Assembly: GCA_029449235.1 (NCBI GenBank)
Contig: JANATG010000011.1
Coordinates: forward strand, 1,828,001-1,892,000
Direction of reading: 5' to 3'
DNA length: 64,000 nucleotides
Source: Linnemannia schmuckeri
Lineage: Eukaryota; Mortierellomycota; Mortierellomycetes; Mortierellales; Mortierellaceae
Shown here: positions 12,455 to 25,429 of the stretch, one piece after another
How the letters are laid out: each line of letters starts with the position of its first letter
Position numbering within the stretch: position 1 is the first letter of the stretch
Translations under genes and position numbers: made by a program
Notes under the pieces: generated by a model
Told to the model about the DNA's origin: nothing
The model's database searches: none
The model's input: the letters and a program-made list of their open reading frames with translations, nothing else

Positions 12455-12780
12455 GCAGTTTCAGAAGGACTCGGGCGAGCAAAAGTGCTGAGATCGCGTA
12501 CCCTTTTTTTGTTTCCGATTTGACCTCGTTCATCTTGCAGGATCCCTTTTTATTTCGCTTGGGTTGTTTTTCTCTCGTTTTTTAAGTGTGTGAGAATGTT
12601 CTCTTTTAGTTTTGCTGTCATGTTACCATTCATTCCCTTTTTTTCATTTTGCTTGTTTTTGCTTGCCTTTCTGCTTTTAATGTCAAACACTTGCACTTCT
12701 AGGAAGCGTCCTGGCGACTCTTTCTTGATGATGCAGATTCGTTCCATTCTTGTTTTCACTTCGTCTTAAAAAAACTAAAA

Positions 12781-12786
12781 AATAAA
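12781..12786 (+). terminator. AATAAA polyadenylation signal of the kelch gene
   Basis: A canonical AATAAA lies about 330 bases after the kelch stop codon, followed by T-rich sequence; it implies a 3' UTR of about 340 bases. Confidence 0.45.
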
Positions 12787-14114
12787 GTCGTGTTTGCTTT
12801 TCGTCCACAACCCTCCGCAACGTGTGGGTTTTTACTTGACTTGTTATTAATGTTTTATTCTGAGATGTGGATTATAATGAACTCAATTGTTGACGTTGTC
12901 TTGTTCGCGACTGACGAAATGACCGAAGGATGCCATTTGCCCGATCATTACTGCTGACTGCTGACTTTTTTGTTGTCGATGAAACAAAGTCACCAAGGAG
13001 ACGAATCTGAGTGGCTCGAATGCAATTTTTATTTTGAGATGAAATTTCTGGGTCAGTAAACTCAGATAGAAGACGTGCGAGTGTGTTGAACCTTGACGGC
13101 CTTGTTTGTCCTCTTGTCTCTTCAATTGCTTTTTCCCTGGGTGGATGAAAGATGACGAGGAGGAGGAGGGGAAACTATCCGAGAATAGTTCTACGTTCAC
13201 AAAGATTTTAGCCGCTTCCTCGCTCTCTTTGTACGCACATGTACCAGTGCGAAGGAATGATGGGAACTTCTTGTGTACCATTGATCGAGAGAGAAGAAAG
13301 GCGGGAGTAAGAGCGACGATGAGCATGCTCAATTGAAAGCTCTGCCGTCTTGCTTTTGAACGTTTACTTCTTTTTTTTTATATTTCGGTTGGACGCTCTG
13401 AACCGAGAAAAAAAATAGGAGCAAAAAAGGTAGAAATGAAGTCGTTTTCTAGAAATAGGATTTGTAGGTTTCTTCTTCGCCTACATTTCCAATTGGATCT
13501 TCCTCTTCCTCCTCTTCCTCGACCTCACACGAGCGTTAATAAAAAAAAAACGATCACGATCGATTATGCAGTTCAATGTATTTTTGATGAGCTATTCATT
13601 TTTTTATTTTATGCATGCATGCATGCTCCCCTCCCTTCCTTTCCCTTCCCAATGGTCCCTTCAAAAATGTCGTTTCGTTCATTTCGTCCTATCTGGCTGC
13701 TGTCCAATTTTTTTTTTTCTTTTTGTCTTCGGATGAACGGCTGTTTTGTTTTGGCGCATTACTAAATGCCAGACATTTTTTTTTGAGCACATATACAACC
13801 ATGCTTATACCCATAACTCATTTTCTCCAAATTCTCATTACACACTTATCTCATCCGTAGATTTGTCCACTCACATGTTCCATGGGTAGGAAGTGAGAGC
13901 AAGCCGTTGAGGTTTTTGAGCCAAAGGCCGATGATTGGTGCGTTTGCCGTTGAATGGATGGGTGGATAGAGTGGTCAAAAAAATAGTAGTTTTTTTTCTT
14001 TATGTTTATTTTGAGAACAGGCAAAGAGAGACCAATGGTTTATGTAATACGCGAGCGCGAGATGAGGTGAGCACAAAAATGAGCAGGAGTTTTTGTGGGA
14101 CAGTGTGGAAGGAA

Positions 14115-14131
14115 GGGGGGGGGGGGGGGGG
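14115..14131 (+). repeat. G17 homopolymer
   Basis: Seventeen uninterrupted G residues in spacer DNA. A second run of the same length is at 27466-27482. Such tracts can form quadruplexes and are prone to length errors. Confidence 0.9.
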
Positions 14132-14848
14132 TTGACGAAAACGGTGCTAACGGGAGATTGCTAATGTAATGAAAAAAGGGTGCTACGGGTCTTTGGGGGC
14201 GTTTTTGCTTGGCGTTTTTTTTTTCAGGTACCATTGTCTGTCTGTACAATTGATTAACTCGGATGTGAAAACGTGTTCGAGTTTTTCGTGTTCCTGAAAA
14301 TGAGGCATCGTATGTGTTTCGTATTTTGTTCTTGATATTAATTTTTTTGCGTGCGCGTGTAATGGTTTACCTACAGGAGATGATTTATGGTACACTGGTA
14401 ACACTTTAAGAAACAAAATGTTACATCCATGCTTGCTTGCCAAGGACGCGATGATAAGGGGGCCTGTTGCGCCAGGTATTCAACACTCATGCACCATTCA
14501 CAACATTTGCTGAAAGAAAAACAAGCTAAAATAAAGTGAATCTTCACCCTTGCTCCGTATAGGGGTCCTGCAATCTTCAGTTTCAAAAGCAAAGTAAGCG
14601 AAACACGCACTCTATCATTTGCGCCTCGACCTATCGTATTAAACACACCATTCCTATTCACGTATCAGATGCACCATTGCGCGCATTACGTCCAAAACAA
14701 CACCATAATACACTTGTTACGCATCCTTCGCACATCGTACACTATTATTACTGCTACTCCCGATTCACATGCATGCAAATAAAAAAAAAAGAAATATTGT
14801 CACGGAATATATAACAAATAAAAAAAAACGCAAAAAAACTACGCACAA

Positions 14849-14865
14849 TGAGGCAATATGCCTCA
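14849..14865. repeat. Perfect 7-bp hairpin with 3-base loop
   Basis: TGAGGCA and TGCCTCA flank ATA. It stands alone in AT-rich spacer, followed by a tRNA-like string that lacks a matching acceptor stem; no function is assigned. Confidence 0.5.
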
Positions 14866-17800
14866 ACGGATAAGAGAGCTGTTTACCTTGCAAACAAAAA
14901 ATGGCGCAGATACAGATCCGGTATCCTTAGCACCATGTACTGTACCAAACTGACGGATTATATTAACCAGTTATAGTTACCTCTAACTTACGCTAAAACA
15001 CTTGAGCCTGCCCGTTTGTTTTTCTCGTATCATGCAATGCAATGCAATGCGGGGTCCCGGTATTTCAAGACTAAATCGCAACTCCAGGGACACACACACA
15101 TCCATGCAAAAATGGGACGAAACAAAAAGACAAGGGCAAGGACGAAAAGGGAAAACTCAGGATCGAGGCAAAATAAAGGGGAGAATAATGGGCGTACATG
15201 GGAAAGGGGAGAGGAGTAAACCCGATTCTTTTTTTTTTTTGTCTGCAAAGCCGAAGATTATCTGATGACAAGGAAAGGGGATGGAAGGGGTGCATGTCGG
15301 TATTGCGCCGCCATGAGTATATTACATTACGCGACTTAGTAAACACAGTATCGGCGTCAGCGGGCGGATGTAACGGTGAAAAGTGAGGGCTAGGAGTATG
15401 CTATTTATCCTAGATCGTTAGAGATACGAAAGCAAGGAGAGGAGAGGGCGAGAGTTGAGGAACAACCGATATGGGTACTATAGGAAGGAAAAAATCGTAG
15501 TACCTCCGGTAAGCATAATCCGCCTAGAACAAAGAAGGGTCTCACTCGATGGGCGTTGAGAGAAACATATTTTGAGGGTGAAAAACACATCCTATGTATC
15601 ATACTAAGAGATACCGTTTCACCAAACACCCTTACTCATTAAGAGATACGTTGTACCATCTCCATATCTGGCTAAGCTCGGCTCAGCTCGTAGCTGGATA
15701 TTTTGGTATAGGCATAGCAGGTAGACAGGGTACCATTCGACCTGTACTTGCATACTAACCTTCCCTCTTGTCTTTATTTCTCTCTCTCTGTCCTTCGTTT
15801 GCTCTCCTGACGCTCTATCCGCGTCCCAATTTTCCTTCCCTTCAAAAATCAATGAGATGTCAATAGAAAGGGAGATTGGGAGAAACGAGAGAAAGAAAAA
15901 GAAAAGAGAGCTAACGAAGCTTGCCCTCCCCTCGCCTCATCCTGACAATACCTACCCTAATTTTTTTTTGTTATTTTGTGTTGGCCGTTCTTCTCTGTTT
16001 TGTTTTTGTGAGAAAAAAGCAATGGAAAGAAAGGGAATTGGCCTGAGAGCACAAGCAAACCACAATAAAATACAGCGAGATATAAAGAAAATGAAGAAAA
16101 AAAAAAAAGAACGGCGCATTATGAATGGAATGAACAGGGAATACCTCGCACGGCCAGCAAGAAAATATAAAACGGCGAAGGAAAAAAAAGAAGGGTGGCA
16201 AACAGTAAAGAGAGATGGGTTTGAGAAATTAAATTTCTGATATTGTGGAGTGAGGAAAGGAGAGAGGGGGTCTGTGTCCATGGTCAGATGGTGAGGGTGG
16301 GTTATTCTCTTTCCTAGGAGAAAAGGAACAATGAGATGGATGTGGAAAAGATATGTCAATTGCTATGGACTATAGAAGAAAATGAGGAGACCGATCGCAT
16401 TTTGCGTGTCTTTGTTGCTATTGGAGGAAAAGTGAGGGGTAAGCAATATCAGACGGAAGTAGGGTCCGATGTAGTCTTTCTTGCCTATGCTATTCCAACT
16501 TAATGCTCACCCAAAGAAAATTGTTATCGACACGAATAATATGAAGGAAAGAGGGGAGAAAGAGAAAGAGAGAAAGAAAGAGGGAGAGAGTGAGAGAGAC
16601 GAGGAATTAGATCCGAGGAGTGGAACAGCAATTGCCGTTCAACAAACCATACTAAAGAAGCGAACAGCACCGCAATCTAACTGAATCGAAATCAGTGTTT
16701 AGAGGGAACAGAGGAGGAGTAACGGATGAAAATAACAACATACCGTCTTTTTTCAGCGGTTTATTCTCTTCCAGCCCTTTTTTTTCGGGGTCGTTTCTTT
16801 CGGGGTTGCTTTCTTAAAGGAGTATCTATCGCATGTAATCATATGTGCCAAAGAATGATTGAAAACGACACCGGTTCAATTACAAGCATGGATGGGACAT
16901 GGTGTTGGACGCGTCGGCATCGTTGGCTGAGAATGATGACAAAGTGCAATGGTATGAAGGGACTCCTTTATGGATGTCAGGTGTAGTTGTTGACATGTAC
17001 GAAGTTCCGTAGGATTAACGCCAGAGGACACCGGTCGTTTTCTCCATGACCATATTAAAAAGGGTCTAGTGTTTATTTATTCAGGGCGCTTCATCCCTTG
17101 AACATTATTCTTATTTTCTCACTCCCCTGATTCTAATCGATACATCCATCTTGTCCGTCCCACTCTTGACCCCTGTGCACAACATATATACTCGCCTTTC
17201 TTTGTTATCCGTCCTCTTGTTAAGAAATAAAAGATAATCAGCCTTTGAGTTGTGATGTAGCGTTAGTCCATCCCTTTGTATGATTTTCACACACAACGTT
17301 AGAGTGAACCAAGAGAAGCATCAGCTTGTCTGCTTTTCCACCTTTTCGTTTTGTTTATCTCTTCTCACTCATAGCCAGCCTATACACAACACACAACTCC
17401 TTTTCACACAAACACAAAGTTGTCTCCTGTTCTCGCCATCTCGCGCTCCGATCCAACATACTTTCTCCCACTGAATGAAGCTTGGATCAGCAAATTACTC
17501 TTTTCATATTCTCGTTGCTCCAGGTCTCAATTCAATCTCCCTTTTCTGGTTTTCCCTCGCTATTTCGCAATTTTTTTTTGTCCTCGTCTTCGCTCTGCCT
17601 GCATCTGACAGCACACAACATTGTTGATGCGATGCTTCCTTACATGTGTTCTCTCTCCTTTTTTTTTTTCTTTTCTTTCAGACTCCTTTTTTGCCTGGCA
17701 TATCGGTCTGTCTCTGTTCGTATGTGGATCTCTGTTCAGTTAAGTCGGCCGTTTTTTTGGATGTCCCTTATATTCTCCTTCGCAAACTTCTAGCGATAAA

Positions 17801-18012
17801 CTTGTTTCGCTTCGCCTAATAGTGCATCTCTGACAAATACTTGCTTTCTCAGTCCTGGTTTTCCTGTAGTTCTTTTTTTCATTATGTCCTGTTTTTTTTG
17901 GTACATAATTGCCACCATCATCATCACCGTCAATAGTGATTGGAGTTGCAGTTGTGGTTCGTGTGTGTATTATGAAGCTACGCAAGGAAAGATGGTCGTC
18001 CTTAGCTCGATC

Positions 18013-18020
18013 TATAAAAG
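18013..18020 (+). promoter_or_regulatory. TATA box upstream of the kinase gene
   Basis: TATAAAAG, followed by about 440 bases of CT-rich leader up to the ATG at 18480. The position suggests a long 5' UTR of roughly 400 bases. Confidence 0.45.
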
Positions 18021-18479
18021 ACGAGGCGATTTTCCGGGCACAGCCTCTTCATAACTATTTTTTCTCTCCCGTTCTCTTCACGCTTTGCTTCGTTTATTTC
18101 TCGATCGCACGTTTTCTTGAGTTATATATTTTCGAATTCCTTGTCTCTTCGCACCTCCAATTCGTCTGCTCTTCTTTAATCTCCTCACTCCCCTCTTCTC
18201 TTCTATCTATTCTCGATATTTCCCTTCCCTTCTTCTTTCCTTACTTCATTTCATTTCATCATCCACACTTCCTCACCGGATACGTCTTCTCCCTTTCTCA
18301 TACACCTCTCAATTGCACTCTCACTACACTCACTCAATCACTTTTCTCTTCTACTCTTGACGACCCCTCACCTCTAAACAGCCAATCCGATACACCTAAT
18401 ACTATACCCCTCCCCTGCTTCTTACGGCAACCACTATTATCCCCTCACTCTCTTCCCTCTAAACACACATACAGTCGCC

Positions 18480-21400
18480 ATGGGAAACGGCTCCAGCAGA
18501 GATCAGGAGGACATCTTTGAGAATGAAGGCAAGAACAACACTCATCCTCATTCTCATTCTCAATCTCTCATTCCTTCATCCCTTCCCTCGCATTCACCAT
18601 TCAAGAAAACAGAGTCGCATTTGCACATGCAAACCACTTTGTAACAACCATCCTAACCTGCCTCCTCTCCTCCCTTCGACTCTCTATCTCTCTTTTCCCT
18701 TCAATTGACCTCCCCCGTCGATGTAATAGTCAACCTCTTTCAATTCAAGTTGCAGAGAGTCATTGGTCGTGGATCTTTTGGCAAGGTAATGATTATATAG
18801 AAAGAAAAGTGAACGACCATACGACTGTGCAGCTCAACCGTCCCTTTTTTCCAGGAGTGCCCCTTTCCTTCTATTCCCTTTTCTCTTCTCTCGGGAGAAT
18901 CCCTTTGAAAATCAATTGCTTCTCTGCAGGGACAGAAAAAGAAAAAGAACTACCCAAGAACCCTGGGCGAGATTGTCGCCGACTTCCTCCTGCCCCTCTC
19001 CGTTTACCCTCCTCTCTTTGTCACCTCACGTTCCTTTCACTTCATCCAACTTTACTTGCCCATGGGCACTTTTATTACTACTTATATCTGTATTTTGGTG
19101 CAACATCCACTGGCCCATTTGATCCAATCCAAGAAGGAAACGATGGGTTGCTGTGGCCAAAAGATACAGTGTCCATGTGGGACGTTACTTGGAGTCATGC
19201 TCTTATTTCAAGCAAAAAAAACAATCGAGAAGAAAAAAAAAAGCCCTTTCACTCTCCTCCCGTCATCCGATACGATACAGTTTTCCGCCTCCCTCGTGCT
19301 GCTCCTCTCTTTCCCCTCTCCTTGTTTCCCCTTCTCCATACTTTTTTTCTTCCAGAAAAATACCTATTCATGGATACCGACGGTTGGAAGCATAAAAAAC
19401 CCTAAATGCCCGACTGCACAAGTGAGAGGAAGAGAGTGAGAGAGAAAAACGGCTAAAAAGGAATATAAAAAGAGAAGAAGGGCTCAAAAATACCCCTGCC
19501 GATCAAGGTTTCTTTCTCTTTGATATTGGGTATCGGTTTCTCTGTCTGAAGAAAAAGCAAACCAACCACCACATGAAATATGCGAGTAGAGTGGAGCAAA
19601 ACGAACTGGATTATGAGAGGAGGGAGGGTCTGGAAGTGTGTTGGTAGATAGAGAAACCCGAGAAAGTTTGTTGTCCTCCATTGGATAATTAGAACGAATG
19701 AATGAATGAATGTGTGGATGGACCTCCGAGGAAGGGGGTAAGAGGACTAGAGCCTAAGACCACGTCCACACCCACATACAACAAACAACAAACAATAGAC
19801 AACAGACAAGCCCTACACAAAACTCGCCTTTTCCATCCCTATGTCCAATTGAGAGCTTCTCTCTCTTTTTCTACTTTCTCTCCCTTTGCTGATGACGACA
19901 GACACCTTTTGTGAACGAAATTATTATTATTTTATTGTTTTGTACCACAACACTCCATGATGCTAATCCTTTCCTATGATCGAATACAAACGTACAGGTC
20001 CGCATGGTCGAGCGGCGCGGCACGGGCAAGGTGTATGCCCTCAAGTATATCTCCAAGGCTCAAGTGATACGAATGGATGCCGTCCGGAATATCCTACGAG
20101 AGCGCCAAATCCTCGAGACGCTCGACCACGCGTTCATCGTCAACATGCGCTTTGCGTTTCAGGACGACGAGTATATGTACATGTGTATGGACCTCATGTA
20201 AGTCCAAGCGGCTCTTGTAAGAGACGACGTTTTCAATCGGGGTTTCTCATTTTCCTCTTTATCTCACCCCCCTTCCCCCTTGTCCTCTTTTGCCCTCTCT
20301 TATCCTGCCTATCCAATACTCTTTTGGGCGGTATCACGTTTTCGCATAAACGCGATCGTTGCCGGTGACTGGGAAAGTCAGTGATGGCTCTCAGACGCGA
20401 TATTTTTTTAGGGGGTGAACACAATTCTTTTTTTTTTTTTTTTTTTTTTTTTAGGTCGTGGATCGTGGGTCGTAAAGAATTGTCTCGCTATTGGTAGCAA
20501 ACTATATTCACACATGCTAACTCAACGCTCTCTATTTTTGTTATTCTCTCTGTCTCTCTCTCTCGCTTTCTCTCTCTCGAACCGCCTCTCGACAATCTCG
20601 AATGGATACTTGTTTTTTTTTCTCCACCGCTCAACACACAAAAACAGGATGGGAGGTGACTTGCGTTTCCACTTGAACAGGAAGCAATTTGGAGAGGACG
20701 TAGTCCGGTTCTGGATTGCAGAGCTTTGCTCAGCATTGACGCATCTCCATTCACAAGGGATCGTGCATCGGGATATCAAACCCGACAACGTGCTCCTGGA
20801 CGAGAAGGGCCACGCTCATCTCACAGACTTTAATATTGGATGCAAGCTCACAGCCGAAAAGCCCTTCCTGACGTCGCAATCCGGTACTGTCGCATACATG
20901 GCCCCTGAGGTATTTGGACGGCATGGATACGGCACAAGTGTCGATTGGTGGGCTATTGGCGTCCTCTTTTACGAGTGCATCTACAACAAGCGACCCTTCC
21001 AAACCGAAAGCATTTCTGACCTCAAAAAGGCCATCCCCACCCAAACAATTGAGTTCCCAGAAAAGGAGGGTCTCTCGAGAGAGTGCATCTCTGCCATGCG
21101 CGGAGTAAGTCCACATGTCTTTGACGCACAGCATTTAGATCGTGATCTTTAAGTCCTTTTTTCTGTAACTCCCTTGATGGTTGTAGCATTATGCCGCATT
21201 ATTTACTCACATCATTCTCTTTTTTGTTGTTTGATGTCTTGCTCTCGCTCCCCTTGTTTAGTTCTTGACAAGGGACCCCAAGGAGAGACTGGGTATCAAG
21301 GGAGGCATGGAAGGCATTCGTCAACACCCATTCTTCCAGGCGGGAGCATACCAGACCAACCCCGACAACTGGTGGTACATGTTGGAGACCAAACAGTTGA

Positions 21401-22908
21401 CGCCCAAATTCCAGCCCTCGTCCGAAAACGTCAACTTTGATGCCACCTACGACCTGGAGGAGCTCCTCCTGGACGATGAGCCCCTGACCTATCGTTCTAC
21501 ACGGAAACGCGCCCAGAGAATGCAGAAGGAAAAGGACAGGGCAATTAAGGAGGAGAATGCACGCATTAAGGCCGAACAACAGCAGGAAGCAGCAGCAGCG
21601 GCGGCGGCAGCAGAGCTAACCATGAAGTCCATGGCCTTGGACGAATATTACGTTATACAGAACAATATCAATGAGAGCGGGCTGTTCGCGCAGAAGCAGG
21701 AGAAGCATTCGCACAAGAAGGTGGCCAAGAAGCGATCCAAGATCTATCTCGGAGGCGGTGCCTCTGTCGGGAACAAGGTCGATAGCGAGAGCAGCTCAGG
21801 CAACAACAACAGTAGCAGTCAGATCCATCTTTCTCAACCACCTGCAAAGCCGCATCAGTACAACAACAATAACCATCATTCGCAATATGCGCAAGGCGAG
21901 CAGATGAATGGATCAGGAGGACGTGGGACGACGCCTACACCAACAAGCGCACCTTTGCAGTTCCCGACTCTTCCACCTCCGTCTGCTTCGGTTCAATCTG
22001 CACGACACATGCACTATCCTCAGCATTATCAGAACAGTGGGTACAGTAGGCAGCATGCGGGTACATCCTTGCCTCCTCCACCCAGCCAAAGCCTTCCCCT
22101 GAACCCGACCCAGCTAAGCCAGGCCACCAATGGTAACAAGCATTCCCTCGACAGCAGCAGCAATCCCAAGGGTGGCTACTCGATCGCCACCGCGGGCGGA
22201 GGCGTACAGAGTGGAAGCACTGCGACTGGATACAGCTACTCGACGTCTGGAACTCCTGGACAAGGCGTTACTGCCATCTATCTTTCCAAGCCAGCGATTG
22301 CTTCGTCGAACGGGACCTATGTATCGTCATCTTATAAGGGGCCTTCTGGAGGACATATTCCAGTCAAGAGTCCAGGACGGAAGGCAGCATATTGCGTGGA
22401 AGACGATATCATGGTGGGCAAGAGCTTCCCTGGATCGGTATCTCAGCATATCCAGCACCAGTACCAGCAGAAACAACAACAGCAACAGTTTGCGTCAACA
22501 TCCACATCATCGTCGTCATCCATCGGAGCACCCAGCTCATTACCCCATCCTCTTCCATCTCGAAGCCAACACAAACATATACCACCACAGCATCAGCACC
22601 ACCACATGCACCACCAACAACAATACAACCAGCAACATGTTTCTATGCAGCGCCAGGCTTCTCCTTTGCTGGTTGCAGCCACTGAGGTTCCAGCAGCCAA
22701 GGTATCGCCAATCGGTAGTGATCCTAAGGACGCAACCGCCTCAGCCAACATGTCCAAGAAGGAAAAGTTTTATCATCAGATGGCATTGATCGACCGTGAG
22801 TTCCTGACGTTCGACTATACCGTCTACGAGAACTACCATGGACTGGTCGATCCCCTCACCATGTCTGTCGGCGATCCCCCAGAGTGGGTCCGCAACCGAG
22901 ACCACTAA
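18480..22908 (+). CDS. YANK/STK32-type AGC serine/threonine protein kinase
   Basis: Five exons: 18480-18528, 18730-18785, 19998-20197, 20648-21104 and 21262-22908; 802 residues. The first intron uses a GC donor (GAAG then GCAAGA) and ends TAG; only this junction restores the kinase frame. The N-terminus MGNGSS fits an N-myristoylation site, as in animal STK32. Kinase landmarks: GRGSFGKV loop (about 28-36), ALK lysine at 51, HRDIKPDN near 142, DFN near 162 in place of DFG, and APE near 187. DFN is typical of the YANK family, as is the C-terminal hydrophobic-type motif YDLEELLLDDEPL. The remaining 450 or so residues are Gln/Ser/His-rich and poorly conserved, ending in a short conserved tail (LIDREFLTFDY) like the STK32 end. 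It probably acts at membranes; substrates are unknown. Confidence 0.92.
20428..20452 (+). repeat. T25 tract at intron end of the kinase gene
   Basis: Twenty-five T residues followed by AG inside the third intron (20198-20647). The true acceptor is the later CAG ending at 20647, because only that one restores the Met-Gly-Gly-Asp frame. Confidence 0.7.
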
Positions 22909-24466
22909 GTCTTTTTGGTGTCTCTCTTTTCTTGTATTATTCTTTTCGCATTTTTTATGTCCATTTTCCGTTTCTTGCAACGATCAGCTCTCTTTTATAC
23001 TCCGCCTTAATGATTTCTCCCACTGTCCTTGTGTCCTTTTTCCCCGCCGTTTTCATTGAATTTACTGTATGACATCTTATGTCTCTATTACAACACTCCT
23101 TTGCATATACTTTCATCGCATGAAATAAACGCGTGTACACTACTCCTACAATCTTATTAAACAAAAGACTCCACCTCGTCCTTTTTGCTTATTTTATTCT
23201 TTTCGCGGTTCTTTTGATGCTAAAGCTCGATATGCAATTCTAATTCACACTCGAACCTTTTATGGTCAACAGGGACGAGCAGACAAGGCTGGCAGGCGCA
23301 ATGCCAATGTTTATTTTGCCTACTCAAATTTATCATGTGCTTTGCGTACGTGTGGAGGGGTGAATGGGAGCGCTGAAACCGGAAGGGCAGAATAGCAAAC
23401 GAGGTTCTGCATGTTAACGATTTTTTTTTTGGTGGGAACGCGATTTGTTTGGCGTTCCAGAAAAATAAGCACCGAGAAGAAAACTTTTTAAGAGAGGAGA
23501 GGGATAAGGGATGCGCAGAGGCTGGACCGATGATTGGGGGAGGAAGGGGTTTGTTTATGCTGCGTTGGTGTGATCTTTTTATTCGGGCATATGCATTGTC
23601 CAAGAGAGATCGCGTTTTGTCCATCTTGTCAAGATGACCTATTTTAGCACTGCTGTGCTTCGAGAGGTTGAGTGATTGGCGTTCGACGCGAAGCGCGTTT
23701 TTATCTTTGCGAACAAATAAAATAATACAGTTGTTTCCCATCAATTTCTCGTCTTTTTTTCGTTCCTCACCCTCTTTTCAAATTTATTTTTTTTTTTGCT
23801 TCTTCTTTCCTCTCTTTTTCTTTCCACTTCTCCTACTACTGCACATCCAGCCGACGATCACATTTGTACCTCCACTTTGCATTATTATCATTTTAGCATC
23901 TAAAACTATTTCATACGCTATATACATACACACACCCTATCGGTCCTACAATATCTTCTGGCAGTTGTCGTCATTTCTCTTGGACTGATCTTTTAGTGCT
24001 GTTCGCTTGTTGCATTATTTGTTTTTAGTTGGCTGGTCGGTCGGTTGTGCAAAGACTGAGAAGGAATCCATCCAACGATCCTACTCATCTCCCATTCCGA
24101 CTTCCACATCCACCCAAGTCCGTTTCTGCTCTATCGGGCTACGTACTCACCTTATCTACATATTTCTCCGTCTCTTTCTCCTTTATTACGTTTTTATTTG
24201 GATTAACAAAGCGATCCTTCTTTTTGTTATTGCTGTTACTTAGTCTATCCCTTTCCTTTGGAACCATCCAAAACCCTTTTTTCATTTCTTTCGGATCAGC
24301 CTTGCTCCCTTTTAGCTATCATTTCCCTGCCTATTCCTTGTCCGCCTTTTTTTCTGTTTTCTACTCTTCTATCCCTTCACTTATATTTGAAATCGACCGC
24401 ACTCTTTCGTCTCGTCTGAATCACCAATTCGCAGGACTAAGCGCCGATCAAGAGTTACTTTTCAGG
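22909..24466. other. Spacer and leader between kinase and AAAP transporter genes
   Basis: Holds an AATAAA at 23124-23129 for the kinase gene, then AT-rich DNA, and from 23740 to the ATG at 24467 a pyrimidine-rich leader. No gene is supported. Confidence 0.5.
23124..23129 (+). terminator. AATAAA polyadenylation signal of the kinase gene
   Basis: A canonical signal about 215 bases after the kinase stop codon. Confidence 0.55.
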
Positions 24467-25398
24467 ATGGAAGGTGACGACAGGATGCTGCCCTCCACCG
24501 GCGCCTCACCACCTCAAGCGGGAGGAGGAGCAGGACAATTCGCAACACTATCATCATCGGACAACAACAACACTGATCAAGAATGGCAACAGAGCGAGTG
24601 CTCGCGTCGAGAATCCGCAGCGACGTTCGAATCTGCATCAACGATGGTAGAATCCAACCACTCTGGGTCTCCGAGCAAGGAAGGGAAAGAGCATCTCTTT
24701 CTGAGAGATGATAGGTCCTCGGAAGGGGACGAAAAACGGCGCCAGATAGGAGGAGAGGAGTCATTGGAGGATGATGGGGGTAGTAGTGATAGGGAAGGCA
24801 CAGTGTTGAGTATGAGGGCTGAACGGACGGGTGGTGTGAGTACTTTTAAAACCATTGCTGGCCTCGTGTAAGACACAATCAGCTCTTCATGTTCATGCAA
24901 AAAATTACCAGGCAATGGATCGAGATCGTAAGAGGATCAACATTCACCATGCGAGACGGAAATACTAATAGCCTCTTCTTTTCCATCGTTTTCTTTCTTG
25001 TTAGGTGTGTGATTGGAGGAACAGGGACATTGGGGATGCCAAAGGCGGTGGCCGAGTCGGGCTGGTTAGGGTCAGTGCTCATCGTCCTCGCACTCATCAT
25101 GTCGACCTACACGGGGCATATCCTTATCAAGTGCCTTTATCTCAAAACGTAAGTCCACATATGTATAGCTCAAAAGAAACTGGTGCGTTGTGCAGGATCA
25201 GGATGTAATGACAGGACAGAGGAGCATGTACTGAACTGAAAACGCTTTGGTGTTTTGGTTTTTGAGGGATGCACGAATGAATAGCCTGGACCCTTTTTCG
25301 TGTCGATGGTATTCATGCTATTGATTATTCTTTTGCTCACAACGGAAACAAAAAAATTCACATTCCAACCAACGACACAAAAACAAAAGCGAAACAAC

Positions 25399-25429
<31 letters not shown>

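Larger units (their letters stand above)
12455..18479. other. Six-kilobase spacer without a supported gene
   Basis: AT-rich DNA full of homopolymers, with only frames lacking coding codon bias. It holds an AATAAA (12781-12786) for the kelch gene, a G17 run at 14115-14131, a short perfect hairpin at 14849-14865, purine-rich stretches at 15840-16230 and 16540-16600, and from about 17300 a CT-rich leader with a TATA box (18013) for the kinase gene. Long untranslated exons or noncoding RNAs could be present but cannot be shown from sequence. Confidence 0.5.

Noticed and set aside
14846..14945. tRNA-like string after the hairpin, with a D-arm-like and anticodon-like part and a terminal CACCA
   Set aside because: No seven-base acceptor stem pairs and the T-loop does not fit the TTCRA pattern.
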